DNA of 64,000 nt from Rhodocyclaceae bacterium (GCA_016704145.1 JADJAS010000007.1:744001-808000), one strand, 5' to 3'; counted from the first letter of the stretch, positions 14,729-23,542 are shown. Notes: generated from the sequence alone by a model not told the origin. Translations and numbers: made by a program.

Positions 14729-16669
14729 TCAGGCGCCGGCTTTGAGTCCGGCGTGCCCGAGGAGCCGCTTTTCGCCAGAGGCAAAGCGCGAGCAATCGGC
14801 GATGGCATCGAGCACGGCCTGTCGGTTTCCCTCCAGGATGCCGCCGACATTGGTAGCATCAATAGGCACATCCCCCAATGTGGTGGGACTCCAATGGTCG
14901 TTGCCGCGATTGGTATAGGCGATACGGTATTTCATGTCCGCCGAAATGACGGCGATGCTGTGCCAGTCGCTGCTGACAATGAACGGGCGGGGGGCGTCAT
15001 CCAGCAGGTGCCGACCCAGCGAATAGGCGCTCGCTTCCCGGGGGGCACCAAGCACTTGCAGCAAGGTGGTGCCGATATCGACGTGGCTGGTGGGCGCTTC
15101 CACAACGCGATGCGGTACGCCCGGCAGCCACGTTACCATCGGTGTGCGGATCTGTTCCTCGACGAAACCGGAATTGTGCCCCCAGGCACCTTTTTCCATG
15201 AATTCCTCGCCGTGGTCGCCGGTAACGATCACGATGGTATTGTCGAGCAGTCCCTGCCGCTCCATCTCGTGGATAACCCTTCCAATCTGGCCGTCGACCC
15301 AGTGCGCAGCATTGGTGTAGCGGTTCAGAAGCCTGTCGATCTTCGGCGCAAGCTCCCGCCGGCTCATATGGGCGTAGTCGACCTCCTCGAGGTAAGGGCG
15401 GGCGATGGCCGCCGAGTCGGGAAAATCGTAGCGGGCATGGGTCGATTCCATGAAGAAAAAGCTCATGAACGGACGCTGCCGATCCCGTCCGCGCAGGAAG
15501 TCGATCTGTGCCGTGGCGTTGTTCCAATCCCTTTCCCATGCCGCCATTGACCCGTTCGCTTCATGGAGCTCGCTGGCGGGTATCTTCGCGAAGATCGTTT
15601 TGTCGAATTCCGGGTATGAAAATCGTGCACTGGTGCGCAAGTCGAACTGGTAGCCCAGTTCCTGGAGGCGATCCATCAACAACGGGCTGCGCTGGGCGTG
15701 CAGGAAGCTTTGCCAGTACGAGCCGTGGAGTCCGTAGAACAGGCCGAAGAGGCCTTCACGCGTACCGTTGCCACTCGAGTAGTGCCGCTCGAAATATTGC
15801 CCGCGCTGAGCCAGACGCCAAGTATTTGGCATGATGGTCTCGGTCAGGCGATCCCAGCGCAATGACTCGATCGCGAAAATCACGATGTTCGGGGGTTTGT
15901 CGATCCGTGCAAACGCGATATCGGCCAGGGGATAGCGCAGGCGACCGCCGGCAACCGCCGGCAACGAGCCTTCGGAGCGGGCGGGCGGCCGCAGACCCAG
16001 CTTTGCCGCCGTGCCGCGGAACGTGGTACGGCCATAGTAGGGGTAGGCACGCGCCGCTTCGAGGATGCGCCCGTCGTTTCTTACGTCGGCAACCGCGTAC
16101 ACGACGCGCTCGCCCGCCATTGCCGCCAAGAGGATGGCCAATGCATGGCTCCACCTGACACGAACCCTCGCCATGCCCGCCAGCCACCCGCTCAGTGGCC
16201 AGAACAGGGATTGCACGACCAGATGCCCGGTGGCGACCATCGCCATGGAGCGGTAGGTCGCGACGTCGCCGCCCAACGACTCGATGCCGCCGGGCGTAGC
16301 CAGCAAATTCAGCACGAAACCGTTGAAGTGGAAGCGGTAGAGATCGAAGATCGCGCTGTCAGCGCGAATGAACACCAGGCACGCAGCCGTCACCACTACC
16401 GCAACCACCGGTAGCAGCCACGCGGGCCGTCGCCTCCATAGGCAGAGCACCCACGCCAGGAGCAGCGCCGGCGTCAGATACAGCGCGCTGTAGGTCAGCC
16501 AGACCAGGCCGTTAAAGACCGTCGCGCCATCGATAGTGAAATCAGCCCCGCCGTCGCGCAAATATGCCGACGCCACCAGCAGCATGTGCGCCCAGGACAG
16601 ACCCATGAACCATCCGAGGTTTCGCGGCGGATTCGGCACCCACCGAATCCGACTGCTTGACGAAGTCAT
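14729..16669 (-). CDS. YejM/PbgA/LapC-like inner-membrane sulfatase-fold protein
   Basis: Protein of 646 residues with five or so N-terminal membrane helices and a periplasmic alkaline-phosphatase-superfamily domain. It resembles YejM in E. coli, the cardiolipin-binding sensor that controls LPS synthesis through LapB/FtsH: the block SSGNGTREGLFGLFYGLHGS, and the N-terminal DSAIFDLYRFHFN region, follow YejM closely. Unlike E. coli YejM it keeps the full metal site: Glu in FAIESLRWD, Thr in SSGNGT, and Asp-His in VTGDHGEEF. It could therefore be an active transferase. It overlaps the upstream LTA-synthase-like gene by four bases, so they form one operon. Confidence 0.82.
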   Translation of the reverse strand: MTSSSSRIRWVPNPPRNLGWFMGLSWAHMLLVASAYLRDGGADFTIDGATVFNGLVWLTYSALYLTPALLLAWVLCLWRRRPAWLLPVVAVVVTAACLVFIRADSAIFDLYRFHFNGFVLNLLATPGGIESLGGDVATYRSMAMVATGHLVVQSLFWPLSGWLAGMARVRVRWSHALAILLAAMAGERVVYAVADVRNDGRILEAARAYPYYGRTTFRGTAAKLGLRPPARSEGSLPAVAGGRLRYPLADIAFARIDKPPNIVIFAIESLRWDRLTETIMPNTWRLAQRGQYFERHYSSGNGTREGLFGLFYGLHGSYWQSFLHAQRSPLLMDRLQELGYQFDLRTSARFSYPEFDKTIFAKIPASELHEANGSMAAWERDWNNATAQIDFLRGRDRQRPFMSFFFMESTHARYDFPDSAAIARPYLEEVDYAHMSRRELAPKIDRLLNRYTNAAHWVDGQIGRVIHEMERQGLLDNTIVIVTGDHGEEFMEKGAWGHNSGFVEEQIRTPMVTWLPGVPHRVVEAPTSHVDIGTTLLQVLGAPREASAYSLGRHLLDDAPRPFIVSSDWHSIAVISADMKYRIAYTNRGNDHWSPTTLGDVPIDATNVGGILEGNRQAVLDAIADCSRFASGEKRLLGHAGLKAGA

Positions 16670-18714
16670 CGCCTCGCGCCGGCGGTGCCGGTAGTGTTTT
16701 CCAGCAGGCTGGCGGTGGCCGTCTGAAGGAATGCCTCGAGCCGTTTTCTCAGGTTCGCGGTGCCCGGCCCGATCGGCTTCTCGATCGCATCGGGTTCCGG
16801 CCCGAGTCTATAGCCGTAGAGCTTGGGCGCCATGGTCCTGGATTCGACCAGAACCTCGTCGTCGGCGATGATGGCCACCAGTTGCCCGCCACCCGAGGGT
16901 TTGATCACGCCCATGCCCCTGTCGCCAGCCGGCAGATTGAGCAGGTCGCGCCCCCAGCACTGGTGGCGCAGCGTGCCGCCCAGGCGGCCCATAATGGTCG
17001 GCACGACATCAACCTGCGTGCCGACGGTGTCGCGCGTCGCGCCGAACTTTTCCCGCACGCCAGGGCCGATCAGCAGCAGCGGTACGTGAAACCGGGCGAG
17101 ATTCATCTCGGTCAGCTGCGTGGCATTGGCGAAGCCGTGGTCGCCGACGATGACGAAGAGCGTCTCCTTGAAATACGGCTCGCGGCGAATCCGGTCAAAG
17201 AAGCGGCCGAGCGCCCAGTCGGAATAACGCATCGCCGTCAGATGCTGATCCAGCACGCCGTGTCCGGTCACGGGGTCCACTGGCAGCTTTGCCGGCAGGG
17301 GATAGGGCGTGTGGTTCGACAGCGTCTGCAACAGCGCATAGAAGGGTCGCCCCATCGACTTTCTCGACAGTTCGCTGAGGGCGCGGTCGAACATGTCCTG
17401 GTCGGAGACGCCCCAGGTCGGATCGAAAACGACCGGATCCTTGAAATCGAAGCGGCCGACGAAGTGGCTCATGCCCTGGCGACCGAAAAAACCCGACTGG
17501 TTGTCCCAGGCAAAGTCGCCGTTATAGACGTAAAGGTTGTCGAAGCCCCGGGCATTGAGCAGTTGCGGCAGGCCGGAAAAATCGTGAGTGCCCTCCGGCA
17601 TCTGCATCAGGTACTCGAAGCCAGGCAGGTTCGGAAAGCAGCTCATGGTGGCGAACATGCCCTGGTGCGTATGCGTGCCGCTGGAGAAAAAGCGGCTGAA
17701 CAGCAAGCCCTCGCCGGCCAGTCTGTCGAAATTCGGCGTGATCCCCGGCGTGCCGCCCAGCACACCCACCGAGTGCGCGGCGAAGCTCTCCATCATGATG
17801 ACGACCACGTTGCGGATCGGCAGGGTCTTGTCGGCCGGCGCGGCATAATCGCGACGCACGGCCGCGCTGTCGGCATCGACCATCCGGTCGTCCGCGGCCA
17901 GCAGCATGTCGCGCACGGTCGACAGCGCATCGCCGCGCGCCATGGTCGCCCGCCAGGCATTGTCACGATGGTCTGACCACTGGCTGCTCGCCGCCGACGC
18001 CAGCGACAAGGTGGCATTCAAACCCAGCTGGTTGGCGAACACCGACGTCGTGGTGAAGGCATCGCCCCAGCGCAGCGGCGGGCCCTGCCGCAGGGTGCCG
18101 CGAATGGCGAGCAGGGCCAACGGCAGACAAAGCGCCAGCGCGGCTAGCCGCCGTCGCCATTCGGGCGCAAGCGATCCCGCACGGCCGGACTCGTCAACAT
18201 CGCAGGTGGCGAGATCGATACGCCGGAACAGCAAGACCATCAACCCCGTGGCCATGGCCCAGGCGACCAGGTGACGCAACACGGGAAACCCATGCCAGAT
18301 CATGCTCGCCACGGTGCGGGGATCCTCCTTGAGGTACTGGAACACCAGGCTGTTGAGCCGTTGGTTGAACTCGCGATAGAAATCCAGTTCGACAATGCCG
18401 AGCAGCAGAAGCACGCCGGCAAACAGGGACAGCCAGCCACGCATTACTGCCCGGGCCGACATCGTCCGGCGGCTGATCAGCGCCAGCAACACAGGCAGGC
18501 AGCCGATGGCGGCCAGGCGCAGATCGAAGCGCAGGCCATTGACGAATGCCTCGCCGATGGCGCGAATCGGCACCTTGTTGAGTTGGTCGCCGTTGTAGGC
18601 CATCAACCCGACGCGGAGCAGCGTCAGCATGACCAGCAGGGCCAACAGGGCTAGCAAGGTAAACGCGAGATGGTCTCGCGTGCCAATCAGGCGACTTCGC
18701 GTGGGTGCTTGCAC
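16666..18714 (-). CDS. LTA-synthase/OpgB-family phospho-lipid headgroup transferase
   Basis: Membrane protein of 682 residues: five N-terminal helices and an extracytoplasmic sulfatase-fold catalytic domain. Metal and catalytic residues are visible: Glu in VVIMMESFAAHS, Thr in SSGTHTHQGMFATM, Asp-His in IVGDHGFANA, and His in TLSNHTPYPLP. Family members transfer glycerophosphate or phosphoethanolamine from phospholipids to envelope glycans (LtaS, OpgB/MdoB). The acceptor here is unknown; LPS core or an osmoregulated glucan are options. A PmrA-type box lies 55-71 bases upstream on the coding strand, so induction with the polymyxin-type response is likely. It is the first gene of a two-gene operon with the YejM-like gene. 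Confidence 0.88.
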   Translation of the reverse strand: MQAPTRSRLIGTRDHLAFTLLALLALLVMLTLLRVGLMAYNGDQLNKVPIRAIGEAFVNGLRFDLRLAAIGCLPVLLALISRRTMSARAVMRGWLSLFAGVLLLLGIVELDFYREFNQRLNSLVFQYLKEDPRTVASMIWHGFPVLRHLVAWAMATGLMVLLFRRIDLATCDVDESGRAGSLAPEWRRRLAALALCLPLALLAIRGTLRQGPPLRWGDAFTTTSVFANQLGLNATLSLASAASSQWSDHRDNAWRATMARGDALSTVRDMLLAADDRMVDADSAAVRRDYAAPADKTLPIRNVVVIMMESFAAHSVGVLGGTPGITPNFDRLAGEGLLFSRFFSSGTHTHQGMFATMSCFPNLPGFEYLMQMPEGTHDFSGLPQLLNARGFDNLYVYNGDFAWDNQSGFFGRQGMSHFVGRFDFKDPVVFDPTWGVSDQDMFDRALSELSRKSMGRPFYALLQTLSNHTPYPLPAKLPVDPVTGHGVLDQHLTAMRYSDWALGRFFDRIRREPYFKETLFVIVGDHGFANATQLTEMNLARFHVPLLLIGPGVREKFGATRDTVGTQVDVVPTIMGRLGGTLRHQCWGRDLLNLPAGDRGMGVIKPSGGGQLVAIIADDEVLVESRTMAPKLYGYRLGPEPDAIEKPIGPGTANLRKRLEAFLQTATASLLENTTGTAGARR

Positions 18715-18752
18715 GAGCAGGTTGCGGAAAGATTCATTGGGGTAACGGATGC

Positions 18753-18785
18753 AGGTTAGGGCGCCATCCTTAAAGTCGTCTTAAA
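18753..18785 (-). promoter_or_regulatory. PmrA-type box with -10-like element upstream of the LTA-synthase-like gene
   Basis: On the minus strand 18785-18769 reads TTTAAGACGACTTTAAG, an exact match to the PmrA/BasR pattern YTTAAK-N5-YTTAAK. Ten bases further is TAACCT (18758-18753), a plausible -10, as in class II promoters where the box overlaps -35. It points to the gene starting at 18714. The spacing is the same as in the second box at 23477. Confidence 0.65.
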
Positions 18786-18829
18786 CACATCCATACCTTG
18801 GCGTCCCGTGCCGGTAAAGCGAGTCGCCT

Positions 18830-19579
18830 TCATTCTCGACACGCAAGCCTGAGATCGGCGCGAATCAGGGTAGCAAGAACCACGCTGATCGCCCATGCCA
18901 GCCAGAGCGTCCAAAGGGTGTGGGACAGGAAATGCGCCCCTTGGGCCATTCTCGCCGCGCCGAGCACCCCGCCCGCCAGCAGGCCCGCCAACAGGCCCAG
19001 ACGGACTGCACGCACGCCGGCAGGCCGCAACGCCACCGCCCAGACGAGCCACAAGAAGCCGGCCGATGCGTGGCCGGCCGGAAGGCACTGGCCGGCCTTG
19101 ATGCCTGGCGGAGGCACTTCGAACAGGTGCAGATAGGGTGCAAAGCCGCCGAAATCGACGATATCCCACGGACAATGCCGATAGGTCAGCAGTTTGAGCG
19201 TCGAGGTGGCCAGCGGAATCGCCAGCATGCCGGTCGCCGCCAGCAAGGCGTTGCGTGGCGGCAGCCAGGTCAGCCGATTCTTCCAGCCCTGCCAACAATA
19301 GAAGAGGCTCGCCGCCACCAGAATGAAACTGGCCTGCTTGGCGCCGTGATGCAGCACCGCGTCGAGGAGCCATGCCTTCCGCAACGGAAATGCGGCTTGA
19401 TCCGGATCGAAGAAATACCGGGCGAATTCGCGGTCGAGGTCGGTGCCTTCGAACACCAACAGCAACAGCATTACGCCGGCCGCGAGCAGGGCGTATTGCC
19501 ACAGAAGCCAGGCACGCGATTCGCCAAGTTCCAGGAGAGGTGCGGAAACAGCCGGGACGGCCAGGTCGCTGCCTCGCAT
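18830..19579 (-). CDS. PAP2-family membrane phosphatase
   Basis: Integral membrane protein of 249 residues with about six hydrophobic segments and the three PAP2 signature blocks: KLLTYRHCPWD, CLPAGHASAG and GAARMAQGAHFLSHTLW. PAP2 enzymes of this type act on lipid phosphates, including undecaprenyl-PP and lipid A phosphates (LpxE/LpxT class). It begins one base after the eptA stop codon and is clearly in the same transcript, so a role in lipid A or lipid-headgroup phosphate metabolism is likely, but the substrate is not visible in the sequence. Confidence 0.86.
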   Translation of the reverse strand: MRGSDLAVPAVSAPLLELGESRAWLLWQYALLAAGVMLLLLVFEGTDLDREFARYFFDPDQAAFPLRKAWLLDAVLHHGAKQASFILVAASLFYCWQGWKNRLTWLPPRNALLAATGMLAIPLATSTLKLLTYRHCPWDIVDFGGFAPYLHLFEVPPPGIKAGQCLPAGHASAGFLWLVWAVALRPAGVRAVRLGLLAGLLAGGVLGAARMAQGAHFLSHTLWTLWLAWAISVVLATLIRADLRLACRE

Positions 19580-19580
19580 C

Positions 19581-21326
19581 TCAGCCGCCTCGGCAGGATG
19601 TGGTCAGATCGAGCGCGTCATCGCGCAAGGCAGTGGTAACGTCGAGGAGACCGAGCACCGTGTGGAAGAGGTTGTCGTGCGAAGCGGGCTGGTTCGCGCG
19701 CGCGCGCAGGCAGTCGGGATTCAGCCGGTTGCGCTTGACAAAACCCGTCGATAACCACAGGGTCATCGGTACCCGGGTCTGCTCATCCGGGGCGATCGAG
19801 TATGGCAGACCGTGCAGATACAGTCCTTTTTCGCCGAGCGATTCGCCGTGATCCGAAACATAGATCATTGCCGTGTCGTACGTGGATTCGAGCCTCTTCA
19901 GCCAATCGATGGTGCCACCGAGAACGTGGTCGGTGTATAGCAGCGCGTTGTCATAACTGTTGATGACTTGTTCACGGCTGCATCTCGACAGATCCTCCTC
20001 GTCACAGGTCGGCATGAAGCGGCGGAAGGCGTCAGGATAGCGTCGAGAATAGGCGGGGCCATGGTTGCCGAGTTGATGCAGCACGAGCACGAGATTGCCC
20101 TTTGTATCGCGCATCACCTTCTCGCTGCTCTCGAGCAGGGCACCGTCGAGACAGCGATCGGTCCCGCAAAGATCGGGAAAGGCTGCCGGATCCGGGCGCA
20201 TGCTGTCGACGCCGTCGCAAACCCCCTTGCAGCCCGACTGGTTATCGTTCCAGATCACATGCAAACCGGCATGGTTCAGCACGTCCAGCAGGGACTCGCT
20301 GGTACGGATCGCGTCCTCGTCGTAGTTTTTCCTGCCCTGCAAGGAAAACATGCAGGGCACCGATACCTCGGTATCGGTGCCGCAGCTCTTCATGTCGGGA
20401 AAGTTGATGACATCGCGACGAGCCAGTTCCGGTGTCGTATCGTGGACTGGCGAATGACCGGCCGCGCGATTCAAGCCCCAGTTATCCGCACGCGCGGTTT
20501 CGCCAACGACGATCACGAACAGCGCGGGCTTTTTTGCCGATGGCCAACTGGCGCCGAGTCGCGCATCGGTGCCAATCGGCCGGCGCGGAACATTGGCGGC
20601 CCGCGCATCGTTCGTCATCACGCGAACCAGCGACCACAGCGGCGCGGCTGGCACGATCAGGTAGCGGATCTCCTTGTGGTTGCGCATTTGCGCGGAGAAA
20701 TCCTTGTAAACGCCGCCAAGCGCACCGGCAGCCACGATGGCGACAATCAGGATATAGACAAGGCGCAGCCCAAGCGCGCGGGCAAACGCGCGACGCCTCA
20801 CCCGCACGCGCTGAAGCACGACCAACGCTGGCAGTGCGATGGCGAGCACATGAGCGAACAGGCTCGGGCCAAGCAACTCGCGCGCTTCGGGAATGTCGGT
20901 GCGAACCACATTGCGAAGCATGTCCGGGTCGAAATACACGCCAAACTGCCCGGCGAAGTAGCTGGCGCTTGCCGAAACGACGATCAGCGAGGCCAGGAGC
21001 GGCTTTATTGTCCAGCGAGCAAGCAAGGGCGCAAACAGAAGAAAGTGCACCCCCGTCAGCCCAATGCCAACGGCAAGCACATAGGCCAGGCTGATGGCGT
21101 CGCCGGCACGATGGGCCAATAGCGCATGCCAGAACGGCCTGCACGCGACCAGCACGAAATACAGGCTGCACGCCAGCAACAGGTTTTCGGCGGAGACCTC
21201 CGGTCGCCATCGCAACCAGGAAGACGCTGAACGCGATTCCGCCTTTCCGCCAGGCTGACGCCAGATGACGTCGTCTGTCGCTGCTGCGTTGAAACCGGAG
21301 GAAAGCAGAACGTTCGCCTCGCCCAT
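19581..21326 (-). CDS. eptA: Phosphoethanolamine transferase EptA family
   Basis: Inner-membrane enzyme that transfers phosphoethanolamine from phosphatidylethanolamine to lipid A, lowering negative charge and polymyxin binding. After a 45-residue hydrophilic N-terminus come five membrane helices, then the zinc-dependent catalytic domain: Glu in VVGETARADNWGLNR, nucleophile region SCGTDTEVSVPCMFS, Asp-His in YVSDHGESLGEKG, and conserved cysteines (SGCKGVCDG, CGTDRC). 581 residues, slightly longer than EptA/MCR enzymes because of the N-terminus, so the true start may be internal. It sits directly after pmrA-pmrB, the classical arrangement. Confidence 0.93.
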   Translation of the reverse strand: MGEANVLLSSGFNAAATDDVIWRQPGGKAESRSASSWLRWRPEVSAENLLLACSLYFVLVACRPFWHALLAHRAGDAISLAYVLAVGIGLTGVHFLLFAPLLARWTIKPLLASLIVVSASASYFAGQFGVYFDPDMLRNVVRTDIPEARELLGPSLFAHVLAIALPALVVLQRVRVRRRAFARALGLRLVYILIVAIVAAGALGGVYKDFSAQMRNHKEIRYLIVPAAPLWSLVRVMTNDARAANVPRRPIGTDARLGASWPSAKKPALFVIVVGETARADNWGLNRAAGHSPVHDTTPELARRDVINFPDMKSCGTDTEVSVPCMFSLQGRKNYDEDAIRTSESLLDVLNHAGLHVIWNDNQSGCKGVCDGVDSMRPDPAAFPDLCGTDRCLDGALLESSEKVMRDTKGNLVLVLHQLGNHGPAYSRRYPDAFRRFMPTCDEEDLSRCSREQVINSYDNALLYTDHVLGGTIDWLKRLESTYDTAMIYVSDHGESLGEKGLYLHGLPYSIAPDEQTRVPMTLWLSTGFVKRNRLNPDCLRARANQPASHDNLFHTVLGLLDVTTALRDDALDLTTSCRGG

Positions 21327-21370
21327 GATCGCGCTGAATGAAAGTGATCAGCGCAATCTACGCAGCGGAT

Positions 21371-21414
21371 TGTGGGGAAAGCGTGAGATACGTGTGAGGA
21401 AAGTGTGATGCTAG
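21371..21414 (-). repeat. Tandem 22-bp repeat between pmrB-like and eptA genes
   Basis: On the plus strand TGTGGGGAAAG (21371-21381) and TGTGAGGAAAG (21393-21403) are 22 bases apart, with partial similarity continuing through both units (GCGTGAG / GTGTGAT). A 22-base period is two helical turns, as expected for a response-regulator dimer. The second unit overlaps the last codon of the kinase gene. It may be an operator for eptA or a chance duplication. Confidence 0.4.
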
Positions 21415-22667
21415 GGCTTGCCGGCTTGCCTCGGGGCCATGCCGAAATCGATCGATACGCAAGCGCCACCGTCCGGACGATTCGAGGCGGATACTTTCCA
21501 TCCGCTGGCCTCGCAGACATGCCTGACGAGCGTGAGGCCAAGGCCATGCCCCGGCTTGCTGCTGCCGCGCTGGAAACGCTCGAAGTATCGCGTCGGGTCG
21601 TCCGCGCCGAAGCCCGGACCTCGATCGCACACGACGAGGCGCTGGTCTTCGAGCGTCACTTCGATTGCGCGCCCCTCGCCATGGCGCTGGGCGTTATCGA
21701 GCAGATTTTGCAGCACCAGGCGGAGCAGGCCGATATCCGCGTCGATTTCGGCACGCGGATGAATGCGCAGCAACGGCGGCTCTGTCCGTTCGGTATCCGG
21801 ATGCAGCCGCGCCCATGCTTCATGCACGGTTGCCGCCAAATTGACTGGTTCGATCACCGCGGGACGAGCTTCGCGGGCGAGCAACAGCAGGCTTTGCGCC
21901 AGCGCGACGGTGCGATCGGTCGCCGCGATGATGCGCTCGGCACGGCGCCGTGCCTTGTCGGACAAGGACGCATCGGCCGCCAGCATCTCGGCGTCGCTGC
22001 GAATGCCGGCCAACGGCGTGCGCAGTTCGTGTGACAGATTGGCGTTGAAATCCCGCTCGCGCGCAATCAGGTTGGCCTGGCGCGCCTCCGCGCGCTCCAG
22101 CGCGCAAGCCACCGAAAACAGTTCGTCATCCAGTTCGATCCGGGTGAATGGCGTACGATCGGCTTCGCTCTCGACGCGGGCGGCGAGCGCCTCCAAGCCG
22201 CGTGTCAGACGTGCCGCCAAGGCGTAGACGAGAATGAACGAAAGCACCGTCATGACCATCCCGCCAATGGCCACCGCGGTGGCGACGGTCGTCTCCCGAT
22301 CGATATGATCGGTTTCATCGAAGACAAGCACATAGCGAAAACCATCCTCTTCGCGGATCGCCACATGCAGTTCGCGCCCGGTCGAAGCGTCTTCGTGATT
22401 GCCGATGGGCAATCCGGCCAGCGCGGCGGGCAGCCCCTCCGGTATCGGTCCACCCAGGGCGTGGCGGTACAAGGTCATGTCCGGCGTTTGCGGCTTGATC
22501 AGACTGCCGACCTGGCGACTGTGTTCAATGCTGTATTGGAGCTGCTCGTCGAGGGTGCTGGCGATAAACTCCTCCTCCATGTCTTCGTACAGCATCACCA
22601 GGGCAAGCGATTCCGCGAAAGTCAGCAGCAGCACGGCGGTAACCGAGATGGCGATGCGCATACGCAT
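21411..22667 (-). CDS. pmrB: PmrB/QseC-like sensor histidine kinase
   Basis: Sensor kinase of 418 residues: membrane helix at about 4-25, a periplasmic domain of about 120 residues beginning with the acidic YEDMEEEF, a second helix at about 145-165, HAMP, dimerisation/phospho-acceptor box NLSHELRTPLAGI, and an ATPase domain with N-box LLDNAQRHG and G-box GHGLGLTLV. Acidic ExxE-type clusters bind Fe(III) in PmrB, but equivalence here is inference. The chosen ATG (22667) is 43 bases after the regulator stop; the open frame extends upstream only as a shadow. Coupled to eptA and PAP2 downstream. Confidence 0.88.
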   Translation of the reverse strand: MRMRIAISVTAVLLLTFAESLALVMLYEDMEEEFIASTLDEQLQYSIEHSRQVGSLIKPQTPDMTLYRHALGGPIPEGLPAALAGLPIGNHEDASTGRELHVAIREEDGFRYVLVFDETDHIDRETTVATAVAIGGMVMTVLSFILVYALAARLTRGLEALAARVESEADRTPFTRIELDDELFSVACALERAEARQANLIARERDFNANLSHELRTPLAGIRSDAEMLAADASLSDKARRRAERIIAATDRTVALAQSLLLLAREARPAVIEPVNLAATVHEAWARLHPDTERTEPPLLRIHPRAEIDADIGLLRLVLQNLLDNAQRHGEGRAIEVTLEDQRLVVCDRGPGFGADDPTRYFERFQRGSSKPGHGLGLTLVRHVCEASGWKVSASNRPDGGACVSIDFGMAPRQAGKP

Positions 22668-22710
22668 GCCGCCGAAAAGCCGGCGCCGTCGGCCGCTGCG
22701 TCCCGCTGGT

Positions 22711-23379
22711 TCAGCAGTCGACGAGCTTGTAGCCGAGGCCATGAACGTTAACCACGTGAACGGGCGCGTCGCCGCCCAAGGCCCTGCGCAAGGTATGAAG
22801 CATGCTGCGAAGGTTATCGCTGCTGTCCAGTTCGTGGCCCCACACGGCAATTTCCAGCTCCCGCTGCGAATACACCCGATTCGGTTGCGCCAGAAACTCG
22901 GCGAGAAGGCGCAAGGCCTTGGGGGGCAACGCGAGCAGGCGCCCCTGGAGCCGGGCCTCCAGCGTAGCCGGGTTGAATTCCAGCTCGCCGTGGCGCAACG
23001 TCGAGGTGCCATGGCGGACCGGGCCGCGGCGCGCCAGCGCCAACAGACGGACTTCCAGTTCCTGCAAGGCAAAGGGCTTCACGAGGTAGTCGTCGCCTCC
23101 GGATTCGAAAGCGAGCAGTTTGTCTTCCAGCATCTCGCGCGCCGTCAGCACCAGAATGGGCAACGCGCTTTGTTCCGTCCTCAGCCGACGCGCCAGCGAG
23201 AGCCCGTCGCCATCGGGCAGATTGAGATCCAGGATCAACGCATCGAACCGGTTCCGGGCCAGCAACGGCAACGCCACGGCAATGCGATCAGCGTAGTCGC
23301 ATTGATGACCGCGCGATTCGAGGTATTCGTAAATGTTCTCGGCGATCGTGCGATCGTCTTCAACAATGAGCAAATGCAT
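22711..23379 (-). CDS. pmrA: PmrA-like OmpR-family response regulator
   Basis: Response regulator of 222 residues. The receiver domain has the acidic pair Glu7-Asp8-Asp9, phospho-acceptor Asp51 (ALILDLNLPDGDG) and Lys in YLVKPF. The C-terminal winged helix ends HVVNVHGLGYKLV. Start chosen at MHLLIVEDD; upstream in-frame ATGs at 23397 and further would add non-conserved residues. With the kinase and eptA it forms a PmrAB-eptA-like unit. Two PmrA-type boxes in the window are probable targets. QseB is a close relative and cannot be excluded by sequence alone. Confidence 0.88.
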   Translation of the reverse strand: MHLLIVEDDRTIAENIYEYLESRGHQCDYADRIAVALPLLARNRFDALILDLNLPDGDGLSLARRLRTEQSALPILVLTAREMLEDKLLAFESGGDDYLVKPFALQELEVRLLALARRGPVRHGTSTLRHGELEFNPATLEARLQGRLLALPPKALRLLAEFLAQPNRVYSQRELEIAVWGHELDSSDNLRSMLHTLRRALGGDAPVHVVNVHGLGYKLVDC

Positions 23380-23476
23380 TTTCGGAAGATACTCCATCTC
23401 GACATTCGCGCCGACAGGTCGATGACAAGCCGGAGCAAACGACCCGATTGACCGCCGCCGCTGCCCGCCCGGCGCC

Positions 23477-23509
23477 ATTAAGCTTCGTTTAATCCGCGCC
23501 ACCTAAGCT
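23477..23509 (+). promoter_or_regulatory. PmrA-type box with -10-like element upstream of the hemolysin-family operon
   Basis: ATTAAGCTTCGTTTAAT at 23477-23493 is two TTAA half-sites with the PmrA spacing (one base off YTTAAK-N5-YTTAAK). Exactly ten bases later is TAAGCT (23504-23509), a -10-like element, giving the same geometry as the box at 18769-18785. It lies between the divergent pmrA-like gene and the operon starting at 23543; the element order favours the plus-strand operon. Confidence 0.55.
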
Positions 23510-23542
23510 TGTCGCCATGTCATCGTTGGAGTTCATGAAATC

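Noticed and set aside
12839..15550. A long plus-strand open frame of about 900 codons
   Set aside because: It is antisense to msbA and the YejM-like gene, whose domains are clear; the predicted protein has biased composition and no recognisable motif. It results from high GC and codon bias.
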